A DNA stretch of 32,626 nucleotides from Actinomycetota bacterium (GTDB lineage: Bacteria > Actinomycetota > Acidimicrobiia > Acidimicrobiales > Ilumatobacteraceae): positions 1-32,626 of the forward strand of contig WLGS01000008.1 of assembly GCA_009703125.1 (NCBI GenBank), in the 5' to 3' direction. Both the position numbers and the translations under genes were made by a program. Positions within the stretch are counted from its first letter, which is position 1. Each line of letters begins with the position of its first letter. Shown piece by piece: positions 1 through 7,719 of the stretch. Below the pieces are notes generated by a model. It saw only the letters and a program-made list of their open reading frames with translations. It was not told the DNA's origin and searched no databases.

Positions 1-283
1 CAGACAATGTCTCGATGGTGTCACGCAGTGACTCACCTTTGTTCAGACTTGAACTTGATGCCATAAAAGTCATCACATCGGCTGACAAGCGCTTCGCAGC
101 AGTTTCAAAACTCAGCCGAGTTCTCGTTGAATCTTCAAAGAACACACTGGCAATCGTGCGACCCCGCAAGGCAGGCACCTTGGGAAGTTGACGTGCATTC
201 ACTTGCACCATGTGGTCAGCGACGTCGAGCATTCCCACTATGTCATCAACGGACAAGTCATGGGTGGACAAGAGATGTTTCAT
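1..283 (-). CDS. pyrB: Aspartate carbamoyltransferase catalytic subunit, N-terminal part (runs off the left edge)
   Basis: This is the second gene of the pyr operon. The enzyme condenses carbamoyl phosphate with aspartate, the committed step of de novo pyrimidine synthesis in the cytoplasm. Only about 94 residues lie inside the window. They carry the carbamoyl-phosphate signature FFEDSTRTRLSFE (about residues 48-60) and a second phosphate-contact stretch SSSLNKGES (about 77-85), both typical of the N-terminal domain of aspartate/ornithine carbamoyltransferases. The pyrR neighbour and the KGES form favour PyrB over ArgF. The ATG at 281-283 overlaps the pyrR TGA at 280-282 (ATGA), so the two are probably translationally coupled. 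The gene is cut by the window edge, not broken. Confidence 0.95.
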   Translation of the reverse strand, partial: MKHLLSTHDLSVDDIVGMLDVADHMVQVNARQLPKVPALRGRTIASVFFEDSTRTRLSFETAAKRLSADVMTFMASSSSLNKGESLRDTIETLS

Positions 284-816
284 TTTCCCACCCCGGAAAT
301 CTCTACACCGGTTGCCCCCACAGTGACCTCATCGGAAAACTGGGTCGGAATGTTCTTTCCTACATAATCAGGCCGAATGGGCAACTCTCGATGGCCACGA
401 TCAACCATGATGGCCAATTGCACTGCACGAGGCCGACCATGGTCATTGAGTGCCTCAAGTGCTGCTCGAACTGTTCGACCTGTAAACAACACATCGTCAA
501 CTAACACGACGGTCTTTCCAGTGAGATCACATGGAATGTCCGTGGGAGCTGACAACACCACGGGGCGAAGGCTGAAATCATCGCGATACATCGCAATGTC
601 CACTGCCCCACACTGCACAGAATCTGTTTGAGTGATGCGATTTACGAGCACTGTCAGACGCTCCGCTATCCAGGTGCCACCTGTTTGCATACCCACGATG
701 ACCACATCGGCACAATCTGGATTGCGTTCCACAATTTCATGGGCAATGCGGGTAATCGCGCGCGACACATCGTCGGCGCTCATCACCGCAACACTACGAC
801 TGGACACAATGGTCAC
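280..816 (-). CDS. pyrR: Bifunctional pyr operon RNA-binding regulator / uracil phosphoribosyltransferase PyrR
   Basis: PyrR senses UMP/UTP and binds a specific loop in pyr mRNA to lower pyrimidine gene expression; many members also make UMP from uracil and PRPP. The 178-residue product has the PRPP-binding loop VVLVDDVLFTGRT (about 103-115) and the PyrR signature DRGHRELPIRPDYVGKN (about 139-155). The first codon is GTG at 814-816. An internal ATG twelve codons in is possible, but the GTG start overlaps the TGA of an upstream leader ORF (GTGA). I see no Shine-Dalgarno sequence in front of the GTG, consistent with translation coupled to that leader. A matching PyrR-binding loop lies about 100 bases upstream, so autoregulation is likely. 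The gene ends in a four-base overlap with pyrB. Confidence 0.96.
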   Translation of the reverse strand: MTIVSSRSVAVMSADDVSRAITRIAHEIVERNPDCADVVIVGMQTGGTWIAERLTVLVNRITQTDSVQCGAVDIAMYRDDFSLRPVVLSAPTDIPCDLTGKTVVLVDDVLFTGRTVRAALEALNDHGRPRAVQLAIMVDRGHRELPIRPDYVGKNIPTQFSDEVTVGATGVEISGVGK

Positions 817-896
817 CGCGGTAAGAAGGAAATATTGACGGGCATGAAAAACGCCCCTAGGGAGGGGCGCGAGTCAATGAAATCAGATGTATCCAT
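813..896 (-). CDS. Putative 27-residue pyr leader peptide ORF, coupled to pyrR
   Basis: This small ORF starts with ATG at 894-896 and begins MDTSDFIDSRPS. It is preceded by GGAAGGA at 901-907 with a four-base spacer, the best Shine-Dalgarno sequence in the pyr leader. Its TGA (813-815) overlaps the pyrR GTG (814-816) as GTGA. It reads straight through the terminator hairpin at 852-869 and its U tract. The peptide shows no recognisable domain, so its translation may matter more than its product: ribosomes would disrupt the hairpin and deliver translation to pyrR. It is inferred from sequence layout only. It could be chance, and comparison with related genomes is needed to decide. Confidence 0.5.
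   Translation of the reverse strand: MDTSDFIDSRPSLGAFFMPVNISFLPR
847..869 (-). terminator. Intrinsic terminator / attenuator in the pyr leader
   Basis: On the minus strand, CGCCCCT (863-869) and AGGGGCG (852-858) form a perfect 7-bp GC-rich stem with a 4-base loop, followed at once by five T residues (847-851). This is a classic Rho-independent terminator for minus-strand transcription. It lies between the pyr promoter and pyrR, so it would also stop pyr transcripts and can act as an attenuator. It may in addition end read-through from the upstream DUF2079 gene. GACTCG (870-875), directly in front of the stem, is complementary to CGAGTC in the 5' half of the PyrR-binding loop, a possible but short alternative pairing. 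Confidence 0.8.
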
Positions 897-910
897 GTTG
901 TCCTTCCGTT

Positions 911-928
911 CGAGCCTCACAGGACTCG
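911..928 (-). promoter_or_regulatory. PyrR-binding RNA loop in the pyr leader
   Basis: The minus-strand RNA reads CGAGUCCUGUGAGGCUCG. The core AGUCCUGUGAGGCU (913-926) fits the published PyrR-binding-loop consensus ARUCCNGNGAGGYU at every position. The flanking CGAG/CUCG bases close a stem, as PyrR sites require. The loop ends three bases before the Shine-Dalgarno sequence of the leader ORF and begins about 10 bases after the predicted transcription start. In mycobacteria PyrR is known to repress by blocking translation, and in Bacillus by promoting termination. Here both a Shine-Dalgarno sequence and a terminator lie downstream. Confidence 0.85.
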
Positions 929-944
929 TTTTACGGTCACGACA

Positions 945-973
945 ACTATATCCGAAGGTGTGCTCGATGTCTA
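945..973 (-). promoter_or_regulatory. Predicted housekeeping-sigma promoter of the pyr operon
   Basis: The minus strand carries TAGACA (968-973, five of six matches to TTGACA), a 17-base spacer, and TATAGT (945-950, five of six matches to TATAAT). Transcription would start near 937-939, just upstream of the PyrR loop. The -35 box overlaps the stop codon of the upstream DUF2079 gene, which fits this compact chromosome. It is predicted from hexamer match and spacing alone. Confidence 0.65.
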
Positions 974-2437
974 GTTGGCTTTGCGCCGAAACATCTGCCA
1001 ATACGTATTGGAATCAATCTCTTCGAAATCAGCACTCACTAGAGACCAATCCCACTGGAGTTGCTCATTCAAGCTTCGTGGGAGCACCACATACTCGACC
1101 CGGTCTGCGGCGGGAAGTCGCGTCCCTTCCAATGAGGTATCCACTCCGTAGTAGACCGCACGGAACGGATTCGGGAAAAAATACACCTCTTTGCGATGTG
1201 CCAGAAAGGTAACCAACGGGTCGTACACAGAAATCACCGCGTCTTTGGGAATCGTAGAAATGATGTCTCGAGCCGAGACAGCAACTGGTGCCTGTGCGCC
1301 AAGTACACCACGAGGTGTCTGGGCCAAAGAATGTTGTCCCCACAGATACGACGTCGTAAGAGTGAACAGACATGTCACCACCATTGCGACCTTGGCAAAA
1401 CGATCACCCAATCGAGAAATAGCAAGAACCGTGGCACACACAAGTGGGCCCACCACCACTATTGAATAGTGATACTGAATGCTGTGCTGATACCAAAAGG
1501 TGCTCACAATGTTGGACAAGATCACAGGAATTGCAACCAATGTCATTCCAGGAGCCAAAAGAAAAAGTCCCGCAAATGGTGCGGTCATTTGATACAAATA
1601 CAACGGCCTGTCACCAGAGAAAATGTGTTTCACCACAGCAATGGGATTCGTAAAGGTCTCTTTAATGAAGCCACTCACACCTCCAAATGGAATTCGCCAT
1701 TCATTACGAGTAGGCACTCCAATGAGAGATCGCATCAACACAAACATTCCCAAGATGGTCACCACAATGGAAAGACCCGCCGCCATGAGGCCCTTCTTGC
1801 GGTCGTACTTCCATGCCACATATATTCCCAATGGCACCATCACGAGAAGCACGTCTTCTTTGACCATCACAGCCAGTACAACGGCCACGGCAAATAATCG
1901 CCACTTCCTTGCATGTGCTGCATACAAAGCCAAGGGAATAAACAAACCAAGAAATGAATCAGGATGAAAGTTCTCCATAGCTGAACCATTCATTGCAGGA
2001 TTTGCTAACCATAGAAATGCTGCTGCAAAACCCATTGCACCAGAATTGAGAACCCGCCGAGCAAAGAGATACAACGGAATTGCGCCTGCGGCTACCACGA
2101 ACGCCTGAATCACCAAAAGTGTGGCTGTTCCTGGGACGACCCAAAAAAATGGGACGACAAAAAACAAGATCAGAGACGCGTGGTCGCCCAACATGTTTCT
2201 TCCCATCAAAGTGACAAAGGGGGCTTCCCCTCGAGAGAGCAGCCACACACCTTGGTCATATAGACCTACGTCATAGGCAAAGGTTCCCAATCCAAGATGC
2301 ATATCCACTTGGAGCCATGACATCCACACAGCATGAGCAAGCGCCATTGCACACATCGCCCATCCCCATGGAGAGACTCCTAGTAGTTGGGCTCTGCAAC
2401 GAGAAATGAAGGCAGGTATTCGAGGTGGCGCAGTCAT
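971..2437 (-). CDS. DUF2079 polytopic membrane protein
   Basis: The 488-residue product is mostly hydrophobic, with about ten likely membrane segments. It carries the DUF2079 hallmark near the N terminus: YDVGLYDQGVWLLSRG followed by GRNMLGDHASLI, with conserved acidic and histidine residues in the first extracytoplasmic loop. DUF2079 proteins resemble GT-C-fold membrane glycosyltransferases, so transfer of a sugar from a lipid carrier is possible, but no substrate is established. A short soluble C-terminal part (about 390-488) follows the last helix. The ATG has GAGG five bases upstream. The gene lies 15 bases after nusB and is probably the last gene of the efp-nusB unit, since a new promoter overlaps its stop codon. 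Family assignment is fairly sure; function is not. Confidence 0.8.
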   Translation of the reverse strand: MTAPPRIPAFISRCRAQLLGVSPWGWAMCAMALAHAVWMSWLQVDMHLGLGTFAYDVGLYDQGVWLLSRGEAPFVTLMGRNMLGDHASLILFFVVPFFWVVPGTATLLVIQAFVVAAGAIPLYLFARRVLNSGAMGFAAAFLWLANPAMNGSAMENFHPDSFLGLFIPLALYAAHARKWRLFAVAVVLAVMVKEDVLLVMVPLGIYVAWKYDRKKGLMAAGLSIVVTILGMFVLMRSLIGVPTRNEWRIPFGGVSGFIKETFTNPIAVVKHIFSGDRPLYLYQMTAPFAGLFLLAPGMTLVAIPVILSNIVSTFWYQHSIQYHYSIVVVGPLVCATVLAISRLGDRFAKVAMVVTCLFTLTTSYLWGQHSLAQTPRGVLGAQAPVAVSARDIISTIPKDAVISVYDPLVTFLAHRKEVYFFPNPFRAVYYGVDTSLEGTRLPAADRVEYVVLPRSLNEQLQWDWSLVSADFEEIDSNTYWQMFRRKAN

Positions 2438-2452
2438 AGGCCCTCGCCACTC

Positions 2453-2872
2453 TTACGAGCGCACCTGCTTCGCTACTGCTGCCAGAACGCCATTCACAAA
2501 TCTTCCTGAATCATCAGTAGAAAAACGCTTCGCAAGTTCTACGGCTTCGTCAATCACCACAGCCACGGGAACATCAGGGCGACCCATGAGTTCGAAAATC
2601 GCTAAACGGAGAATGGCGCGATCAAGGGCAGGCATTCTTTCCAAAACCCAACCTTTTGCATTCGCCACGATCTTTTCGTCAATACCTGTGCGATGCAGCT
2701 CAACACCATCGAGCAGAAGCTGAGTGAGTTCCTCAGAAACCACACCTCTCTCTTTGAGGAGGTCTGTGGATATCAGCGACCGCTGCTCTGCTTCATACAA
2801 CAACATGATTGCTTGCTCGCGAGCATCAGTGCGGTCATCGCTTGGACGAAATCCGTCCACATCAACACTCAT
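2453..2872 (-). CDS. nusB: Transcription antitermination factor NusB
   Basis: NusB pairs with NusE (ribosomal protein S10), binds boxA RNA and prevents premature termination in rRNA operons. The 139-residue all-helical product matches the family's usual length. It shows the N-terminal REQAIMLLYEAEQR helix and the C-terminal core MPALDRAILRLAIFEL followed by PVAVVIDEAVELAKRF and the FVNGVL ending typical of NusB. The ATG at 2870-2872 shares one base with the efp TAA (2872-2874), so the two genes are tightly coupled. The efp-nusB order is widely conserved in Gram-positive bacteria. Confidence 0.96.
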   Translation of the reverse strand: MSVDVDGFRPSDDRTDAREQAIMLLYEAEQRSLISTDLLKERGVVSEELTQLLLDGVELHRTGIDEKIVANAKGWVLERMPALDRAILRLAIFELMGRPDVPVAVVIDEAVELAKRFSTDDSGRFVNGVLAAVAKQVRS

Positions 2873-3435
2873 TAGACGCGTGTGATGTAGTCGCCAGAGC
2901 GAGTATCAACTTTGAGCTTGTCTCCAACATTGACAAACAGAGGAACTTGAATGACCTTGCCAGTCTCGAGAGTTGCAGGCTTCTTTGCTCCCGACACTCG
3001 ATCGCCCTGCACGCCTGGTTCAGTTTCGGCAACCACGAGCTCTACGGACGCGGGACTTTCCACTGTCACAATGTCACCATTGTGATACGCGATGATGGCC
3101 ATTGCCTGCTCAACGAGATAATCAGCAGCTTCGCCAAGAGCAGTGGGAGAAATGTTTGATTGGTCATAGGACTCTGTGTCCATGAATACAAAATCGTCTC
3201 CATCTTTGTAGAGAAACTGCATATCTCTCTTGTCGAGGATGGCCTGTTCTACTCGGATTCCTGCGTTGAATGTCTTTTCAAAGACGTTGCCATTACGAAG
3301 ATTGCGCAACTTTGTGCGCACGAATGCTCCACCCTTACCAGGCTTCACATGTTGAAATTCAACAACTGTGAACAATCCATTGTCGAGTTCGAGCGTGATT
3401 CCGTTTTTTAGATCATTCGTGGTGATTGCGGGCAT
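2872..3435 (-). CDS. efp: Translation elongation factor P
   Basis: EF-P enters the ribosomal E site and rescues ribosomes stalled at polyproline stretches. The 187-residue product has the usual three beta-barrel length and starts [12 protein letters not shown]. The domain I loop KPGKGGAF puts Lys34 at the tip, the position modified in some bacteria; I see no modification gene in this window. The C-terminal signature [13 protein letters not shown] is intact. The ATG at 3433-3435 is preceded by AAGGA eight bases upstream, inside the 3' end of the upstream peptidase gene, giving a 28-base overlap. The gene is co-transcribed with nusB. Confidence 0.97.
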   Translation of the reverse strand: MPAITTNDLKNGITLELDNGLFTVVEFQHVKPGKGGAFVRTKLRNLRNGNVFEKTFNAGIRVEQAILDKRDMQFLYKDGDDFVFMDTESYDQSNISPTALGEAADYLVEQAMAIIAYHNGDIVTVESPASVELVVAETEPGVQGDRVSGAKKPATLETGKVIQVPLFVNVGDKLKVDTRSGDYITRV

Positions 3436-4493
3436 GACAATTCCTTGGGGCTTAACGTGAGGATGCGACAGTGAGAGTCGGTGACGACGACCTGATCTTC
3501 GATCCGGACACCGCCTACACCACCACGATAGAGCCCAGGCTCCACTGTCACCACTTCATCACTACGAAGGACTGCGGTACATCGAGGTGAAAAGATGGGA
3601 GATTCATGGATATAGAGCCCAATTCCATGACCTGTGCCATGCACAAACTCATGTTCAACACCTGCGCGACTGAAAACGGCCCTCGCTGTGGCATCCACGA
3701 CACTCCCCTCCACGCCATCGCGTACCACTTGAAGTGCAGCCGCTTGGGCCTCGCGCACTAAGTCCCACATCTGGCGATACTCCGACGAGACATCTCCCAC
3801 GAAGATCGTTCGCGTCATGTCGCTGCGATATCCGTCTATCTCGGCACCCATGTCGATGACGACACCATGGCCCGCATCAATCACCGCGTCGGTGGGTTCA
3901 TGGTGGGCGCTTGCTCCGTGGGCACCTGTTGCCACAATCGTGTCGAAACTTGGTCGGTCCGCGCCACCTTCGCGCATCAAGAACTCAAGACGGTTACGCA
4001 CTTGTCTTTCTGTCTTGCCCATCAGACCATCTGTCACGACCGACATAAGTGCTGTATCTGCGATTGCAGCCGCTCTTGCCATGAGTGTTATTTCGCTGGC
4101 GTTTTTTACCCGACGAAGATCATCGAGATGATCGCCCTCGTCAACAACTTCCACGGCTTTGGACAACTGACGCGCATGGTCTGACGTGATGTGGCCTGGA
4201 TGGGTTCCAAGAGAGGTGACGCCTAACGAGGCGAAAACATCGAATGCACTACGCGTGCTATCTGTGCATACAACTTCTACCGCAGCACCTGATGTACGTA
4301 TCTCTTGTTGTGCACGTGCAAAATATCGACCATCCACCAGAAGAAAGCCACACTTGTTCTCACGATCTACCAGGAGTTGCGACGTCCCGCCCGTAAATCC
4401 TGTCAACCAGCGAATGTCGTGTTGTCGTAGTACCAGGACATACCTAGGACCCTCAGTGAGACCATACGCCTCTATGCGTCCCGCAACATTCAC
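3408..4493 (-). CDS. pepQ: M24 family Xaa-Pro aminopeptidase
   Basis: This is a cytoplasmic dinuclear metallopeptidase that cleaves X-Pro bonds. The 361-residue product has a short creatinase-like N-terminal domain (about 1-125) and a pita-bread catalytic domain. The metal-ligand motifs are present: [18 protein letters not shown] (two Asp), [15 protein letters not shown] (His), VTVEPGLY (Glu) and [11 protein letters not shown] (Glu). The GTG start at 4491-4493 overlaps the aroQ TGA (GTGA). The 3' end overlaps efp by 28 bases. A proline-specific peptidase beside the proline-stalling rescue factor EF-P is a recurrent bacterial arrangement. PepP or PepQ naming is uncertain; length and context favour the small PepQ/YqhT type. 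Confidence 0.9.
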   Translation of the reverse strand: MNVAGRIEAYGLTEGPRYVLVLRQHDIRWLTGFTGGTSQLLVDRENKCGFLLVDGRYFARAQQEIRTSGAAVEVVCTDSTRSAFDVFASLGVTSLGTHPGHITSDHARQLSKAVEVVDEGDHLDDLRRVKNASEITLMARAAAIADTALMSVVTDGLMGKTERQVRNRLEFLMREGGADRPSFDTIVATGAHGASAHHEPTDAVIDAGHGVVIDMGAEIDGYRSDMTRTIFVGDVSSEYRQMWDLVREAQAAALQVVRDGVEGSVVDATARAVFSRAGVEHEFVHGTGHGIGLYIHESPIFSPRCTAVLRSDEVVTVEPGLYRGGVGGVRIEDQVVVTDSHCRILTLSPKELSCPQSPRMI

Positions 4494-4942
4494 GATGAGC
4501 GCAATGCAACAAGTGCATGTATGGCAAGTACATAACTCAGGCCACCAAACCCTGAGATAGATCCATCCACGACACCAGCCAAAACACTGACGTGCCGAAA
4601 CTCTTCACGTGCCGAAGGATTAGAAAGATGTACTTCAATCTTGTGTCCCGCATACGCGCGAAGTGCATCGTGAAGAGCCCACGAATAGTGCGTGAAGGCA
4701 CCAGCATTGATGATGATGGCATCGTGTGTGCCTGAAGCCGCGTGAATTGCATCAACGAGTTCTGATTCAGAGTTTGACTGCATGCTCTGTACGGTGAAAC
4801 CCTGAGCTGCAGCTGCGGCAGAAGCGGATGCAATATGGTCATGCAAAGTTGCGGACCCATAGATTCCTGGTTCGCGCGAACCCAGCAAATTGAGATTTGG
4901 ACCATTCAAGATGAGTACCGATGACGATGCCATGCTTCTCAC
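4490..4942 (-). CDS. aroQ: 3-dehydroquinate dehydratase, type II
   Basis: This enzyme dehydrates 3-dehydroquinate to 3-dehydroshikimate, the third shikimate-pathway step. The product has the type II hallmarks: NGPNLNLLGSREPGIYG (catalytic Arg and Tyr on the lid loop), QSNSESELVDAIH, INAGAFTHYSWALHDAL and HLSNPSAREEFRHVS with the active-site His. At about 147-150 residues it has the normal dodecameric-enzyme length. Two starts are possible: GTG at 4940-4942 or ATG at 4931-4933, which drops three residues; neither has a convincing Shine-Dalgarno sequence. It lies 13 bases after aroB and overlaps the peptidase gene by four bases. Confidence 0.95.
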   Translation of the reverse strand: MRSMASSSVLILNGPNLNLLGSREPGIYGSATLHDHIASASAAAAAQGFTVQSMQSNSESELVDAIHAASGTHDAIIINAGAFTHYSWALHDALRAYAGHKIEVHLSNPSAREEFRHVSVLAGVVDGSISGFGGLSYVLAIHALVALRSS

Positions 4943-4955
4943 CGTAGTCGGTCAC

Positions 4956-5990
4956 TTAACTATTTCGTGACGTAAATTCCGCGTAGGCCTGCTTTATTGC
5001 CTCAACCGATACATCGGAAACAACTTCAAGACCACTAGAAGCATCCAGTACGAAAGTGAGGGAATCCACTGCCTTCTTGTCACGCCCCATCGCTGCAATC
5101 AAGGCGTCAATGCCGAGACCTTTCGGCACGGTGATCTTGAGACCATAAACCTCTCGAATGACGTGGTAATGCTCTTCCACTCGAACATCATCTATTCGAC
5201 CCAATGCTCGACCCAAATGTGCAGCAAAGAGAACCCCTAACGCCACAGCCTCGCCGTGCGCAATCGAAAAGTCGGTTTCGATTTCTAATGCGTGCGCGAG
5301 CGTATGTCCGTAGTTGAGAAATGCACGGATTCCACCCTCGCGCTCGTCTGCAGCCACTATCTCGCCTTTGATTCCCACACAACGAGCAACCCTTGAAGGA
5401 AAAGGCAAAGCATTGAGGTCCTCGCGCACGATGAAGTGATACTTAGCCATCTCGCCAAGCCCACACTCCATCTCACGCGCGGGAAGTGATGCAAGGGCAT
5501 CCAAATCACACACCACACCAGAAGGTTGCCAGAAGGCTCCAACTAGATTTTTGCCTTCCACAAGATTGACGCCCGTCTTGCCACCAATCGCAGCATCAAT
5601 CATTGCAAGAAGCGAGGTTGCTACATGAATGACAGAGATTCCACGGTGATACGACGCAGCAGCAAAACCGGCAACATCGGTCACCATTCCTCCACCGACT
5701 GCAATTACTAAATCTTTTCGCGTCAATCCTTGGCGTGCGAACTCAGAACACAGACGCTCAATAGTGCCAAGAGTCTTGAAAGATTCTCCTTCACCAATGA
5801 AATGAACCGATGTATGTACTCCCGTGATTGTGGGTCGAAACTGTGGGGGAACACTCTCTTGAGTAACTAGTGCAATTCGTTGCACCCCTTGAGGGATGAG
5901 ATCGGCCACATGACCTACTGCACCGTGGCCCACCACTACTGAATAGGCGCGCTCGCCAAGGTCAATCTTGACGGTCTCAATATCACTCAT
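4956..5990 (-). CDS. aroB: 3-dehydroquinate synthase
   Basis: This NAD- and divalent-metal-dependent enzyme converts DAHP to 3-dehydroquinate. The product has the family motifs GGGMVTDVAGFAAASYHRG (NAD binding), IDAAIGGKTGVNL, GKNLVGAFWQP, LNYGHTLAHALE (metal-ligand His) and HGEAVALG. I chose the ATG at 5988-5990, giving 344 residues starting MSDIETVKIDLG. It forms an ATGAGTGA overlap with the end of aroK and has GGAAG upstream. An in-frame ATG at 6030-6032 would add 14 residues with no family similarity and deepen the overlap. Confidence 0.96.
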   Translation of the reverse strand: MSDIETVKIDLGERAYSVVVGHGAVGHVADLIPQGVQRIALVTQESVPPQFRPTITGVHTSVHFIGEGESFKTLGTIERLCSEFARQGLTRKDLVIAVGGGMVTDVAGFAAASYHRGISVIHVATSLLAMIDAAIGGKTGVNLVEGKNLVGAFWQPSGVVCDLDALASLPAREMECGLGEMAKYHFIVREDLNALPFPSRVARCVGIKGEIVAADEREGGIRAFLNYGHTLAHALEIETDFSIAHGEAVALGVLFAAHLGRALGRIDDVRVEEHYHVIREVYGLKITVPKGLGIDALIAAMGRDKKAVDSLTFVLDASSGLEVVSDVSVEAIKQAYAEFTSRNS

Positions 5991-6546
5991 GGGTTCCATC
6001 TTCCCAAATTGCTGCCTCATCCATGGCATCAATAATCAGACTTGTGACTGATTCGATACTGCGCTCCGAAACATCAATCACCACGTCAGATACCTCTCTA
6101 TACATCGGTTCTCTCAACGCATACATCTGTTCAAGTACTTGTAACCGATCCATGTCGAGGGCGGGTCGATGCGACCCTTTAGCTGTGCGTACAGCCAAGA
6201 CCTCCGGCAGAGCATGAAGCCATACCACGGTAATTTTTCGTTGCGTCTTAGTCTTCTTGATGAGTTTGCGATTTTCTTCGGCCAACACCACTCCACCCGC
6301 TGCCGCAATGACAGCACCCTCTGGCGAGTGAAGGCAATCTCGAAGAACTTCAGATTCAACCTCGCGGAAAAAGACCTCACCTGGTTCTTCAAAAATCTCG
6401 CGCACGGTCTTACCCATACGTTGTTCTACAAGTTTGTCTGTATCGAGACACGGCACTTGATAGTGCTGCGCAAGATCCCATGCAACTGTGGACTTACCTG
6501 TTCCCATTAAGCCCACCAAGACGATGACGGGGGCGGCTGTGTTCAC
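5983..6546 (-). CDS. aroK: Shikimate kinase
   Basis: This enzyme phosphorylates shikimate at O3 using ATP. The 187-residue product opens with a Walker A motif GLMGTGKST (about 12-20). LDTDKLVEQRMGKTV follows, with the Asp that coordinates magnesium, then FREVESEVL with the substrate-binding Arg, and AAAGGVVLAEENR with the GG shikimate loop. The GTG start at 6544-6546 overlaps the aroC TGA (GTGA), and the stop overlaps aroB by eight bases. The aroC-aroK-aroB-aroQ order is the classic actinobacterial arrangement. Confidence 0.95.
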   Translation of the reverse strand: MNTAAPVIVLVGLMGTGKSTVAWDLAQHYQVPCLDTDKLVEQRMGKTVREIFEEPGEVFFREVESEVLRDCLHSPEGAVIAAAGGVVLAEENRKLIKKTKTQRKITVVWLHALPEVLAVRTAKGSHRPALDMDRLQVLEQMYALREPMYREVSDVVIDVSERSIESVTSLIIDAMDEAAIWEDGTHE

Positions 6547-7712
6547 GATTCCAACGTAAAACGAAAAGATTGAGCATTGCGAACGAATTCCGACAATGAA
6601 TCTCCACCAAATTTTCTTTGTGCTTCACCGGCGAGCACCAATGCCATCATTGTTTCTACAACTACACCAAGAGCAGGTACTGCGGTGACATCGGTGCGTT
6701 CTTTAAAGCTGACGGTTTCTTCCTTAGTGACCACATCGACGGTCTTTAGGGTGGGCTTGTTCAAAGTGGCCAGTGGTTTCATGGCTGCACGCACAATCAA
6801 CGGTTCACCAGTGGTGATACCACCCTCGGTGCCACCTGAGCGGTGACCCTCTCGCACATAACGGTGATTCACCGCATCCCAAGAGATGGGATCATGGGCC
6901 TGACTTCCTCGCATTCCTGCAACTTCGAAACCATCACCAATCTCAACACCCTTCACAGCCTGAATACTCATCACTGCTTGCGCCAACAGAGCGTCAATCT
7001 TGCGATCCCAATGCACGTGACTGCCTAAACCAATCGGCACACCGTGAGCAATTGATTCCACAATGCCGCCAAGAGAATCTCCTTCTTTGGCCGCTTCTTT
7101 AATGGCCGCAATCATTGACGCCTCAGCAGCAGCATCAAAGCAACGCACCTCAGAGGCATCGATGACATCAAGATCTTTCGCAGTGGGAAGAGATGTACTG
7201 TTCGCGCGTACATCACCAAGTTGGATGACATGGCTGAGAATCTCCACCCCGAGATGGGATAACAATTGTTTCGCTATTGCCCCCGCTGCCACTCGGGCCG
7301 CTGTCTCACGAGCACTGGCGCGTTCCAGCACGTCGCGCGCATCAGAGAAGCCATATTTTTGCATTCCCACGAGATCTGCATGACCTGGGCGAGGTTGAGT
7401 GAGAGGTGTTTGTGTCGCACCTGGTTCGGGAGACATCTCCTGATGCCACTTGTCGCTTCGAAACCATTCAGAGTTTTGAATCTCTACAGCGATGGGTGAA
7501 CCCAATGTGCGGCCGTGACGCACACCACCCACCAAGGTGATGACATCTTTTTCGAAACGTTGGCGCGGCCCGCGACCATATCCAAGGCGTCGGCGAGCGA
7601 GATCATTTTCGATATGTTCGGCCAACAACGGCATACCGGCGGGCAAACCCTCCACGATGACGGTCAATGCTTTCCCGTGGGACTCACCAGCTGTTAGGTA
7701 TCTCAACACCAT
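6543..7712 (-). CDS. aroC: Chorismate synthase
   Basis: This enzyme uses reduced FMN to eliminate phosphate from EPSP and give chorismate, the branch point to aromatic amino acids and folate. The 389-residue product has the N-terminal signature LTAGESHGKALTVIVEGLP with its conserved His, RRRLGYGRGPRQRFEKD, and the region GSQAHDPISW followed by RSGGTEGGITTGEP. The C-terminal FKERTDVTAVPALGVVVE stretch is also typical. The start is ATG at 7710-7712, seven bases after aroE. Product and context leave little doubt. Confidence 0.97.
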   Translation of the reverse strand: MVLRYLTAGESHGKALTVIVEGLPAGMPLLAEHIENDLARRRLGYGRGPRQRFEKDVITLVGGVRHGRTLGSPIAVEIQNSEWFRSDKWHQEMSPEPGATQTPLTQPRPGHADLVGMQKYGFSDARDVLERASARETAARVAAGAIAKQLLSHLGVEILSHVIQLGDVRANSTSLPTAKDLDVIDASEVRCFDAAAEASMIAAIKEAAKEGDSLGGIVESIAHGVPIGLGSHVHWDRKIDALLAQAVMSIQAVKGVEIGDGFEVAGMRGSQAHDPISWDAVNHRYVREGHRSGGTEGGITTGEPLIVRAAMKPLATLNKPTLKTVDVVTKEETVSFKERTDVTAVPALGVVVETMMALVLAGEAQRKFGGDSLSEFVRNAQSFRFTLES

Positions 7713-7719
7713 ATTGACA

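Noticed and set aside
817-970. The terminator as only the end of the DUF2079 transcript
   Set aside because: It lies downstream of a good promoter and a PyrR loop and inside a leader ORF, so attenuation fits better. It may still serve both purposes.
127-2723. Several plus-strand open frames opposite pyrB, pyrR, DUF2079 and nusB
   Set aside because: They are antisense to clear conserved genes, show no recognisable motifs and have no consistent ribosome-binding sites. The same applies to plus-strand frames along the whole window.
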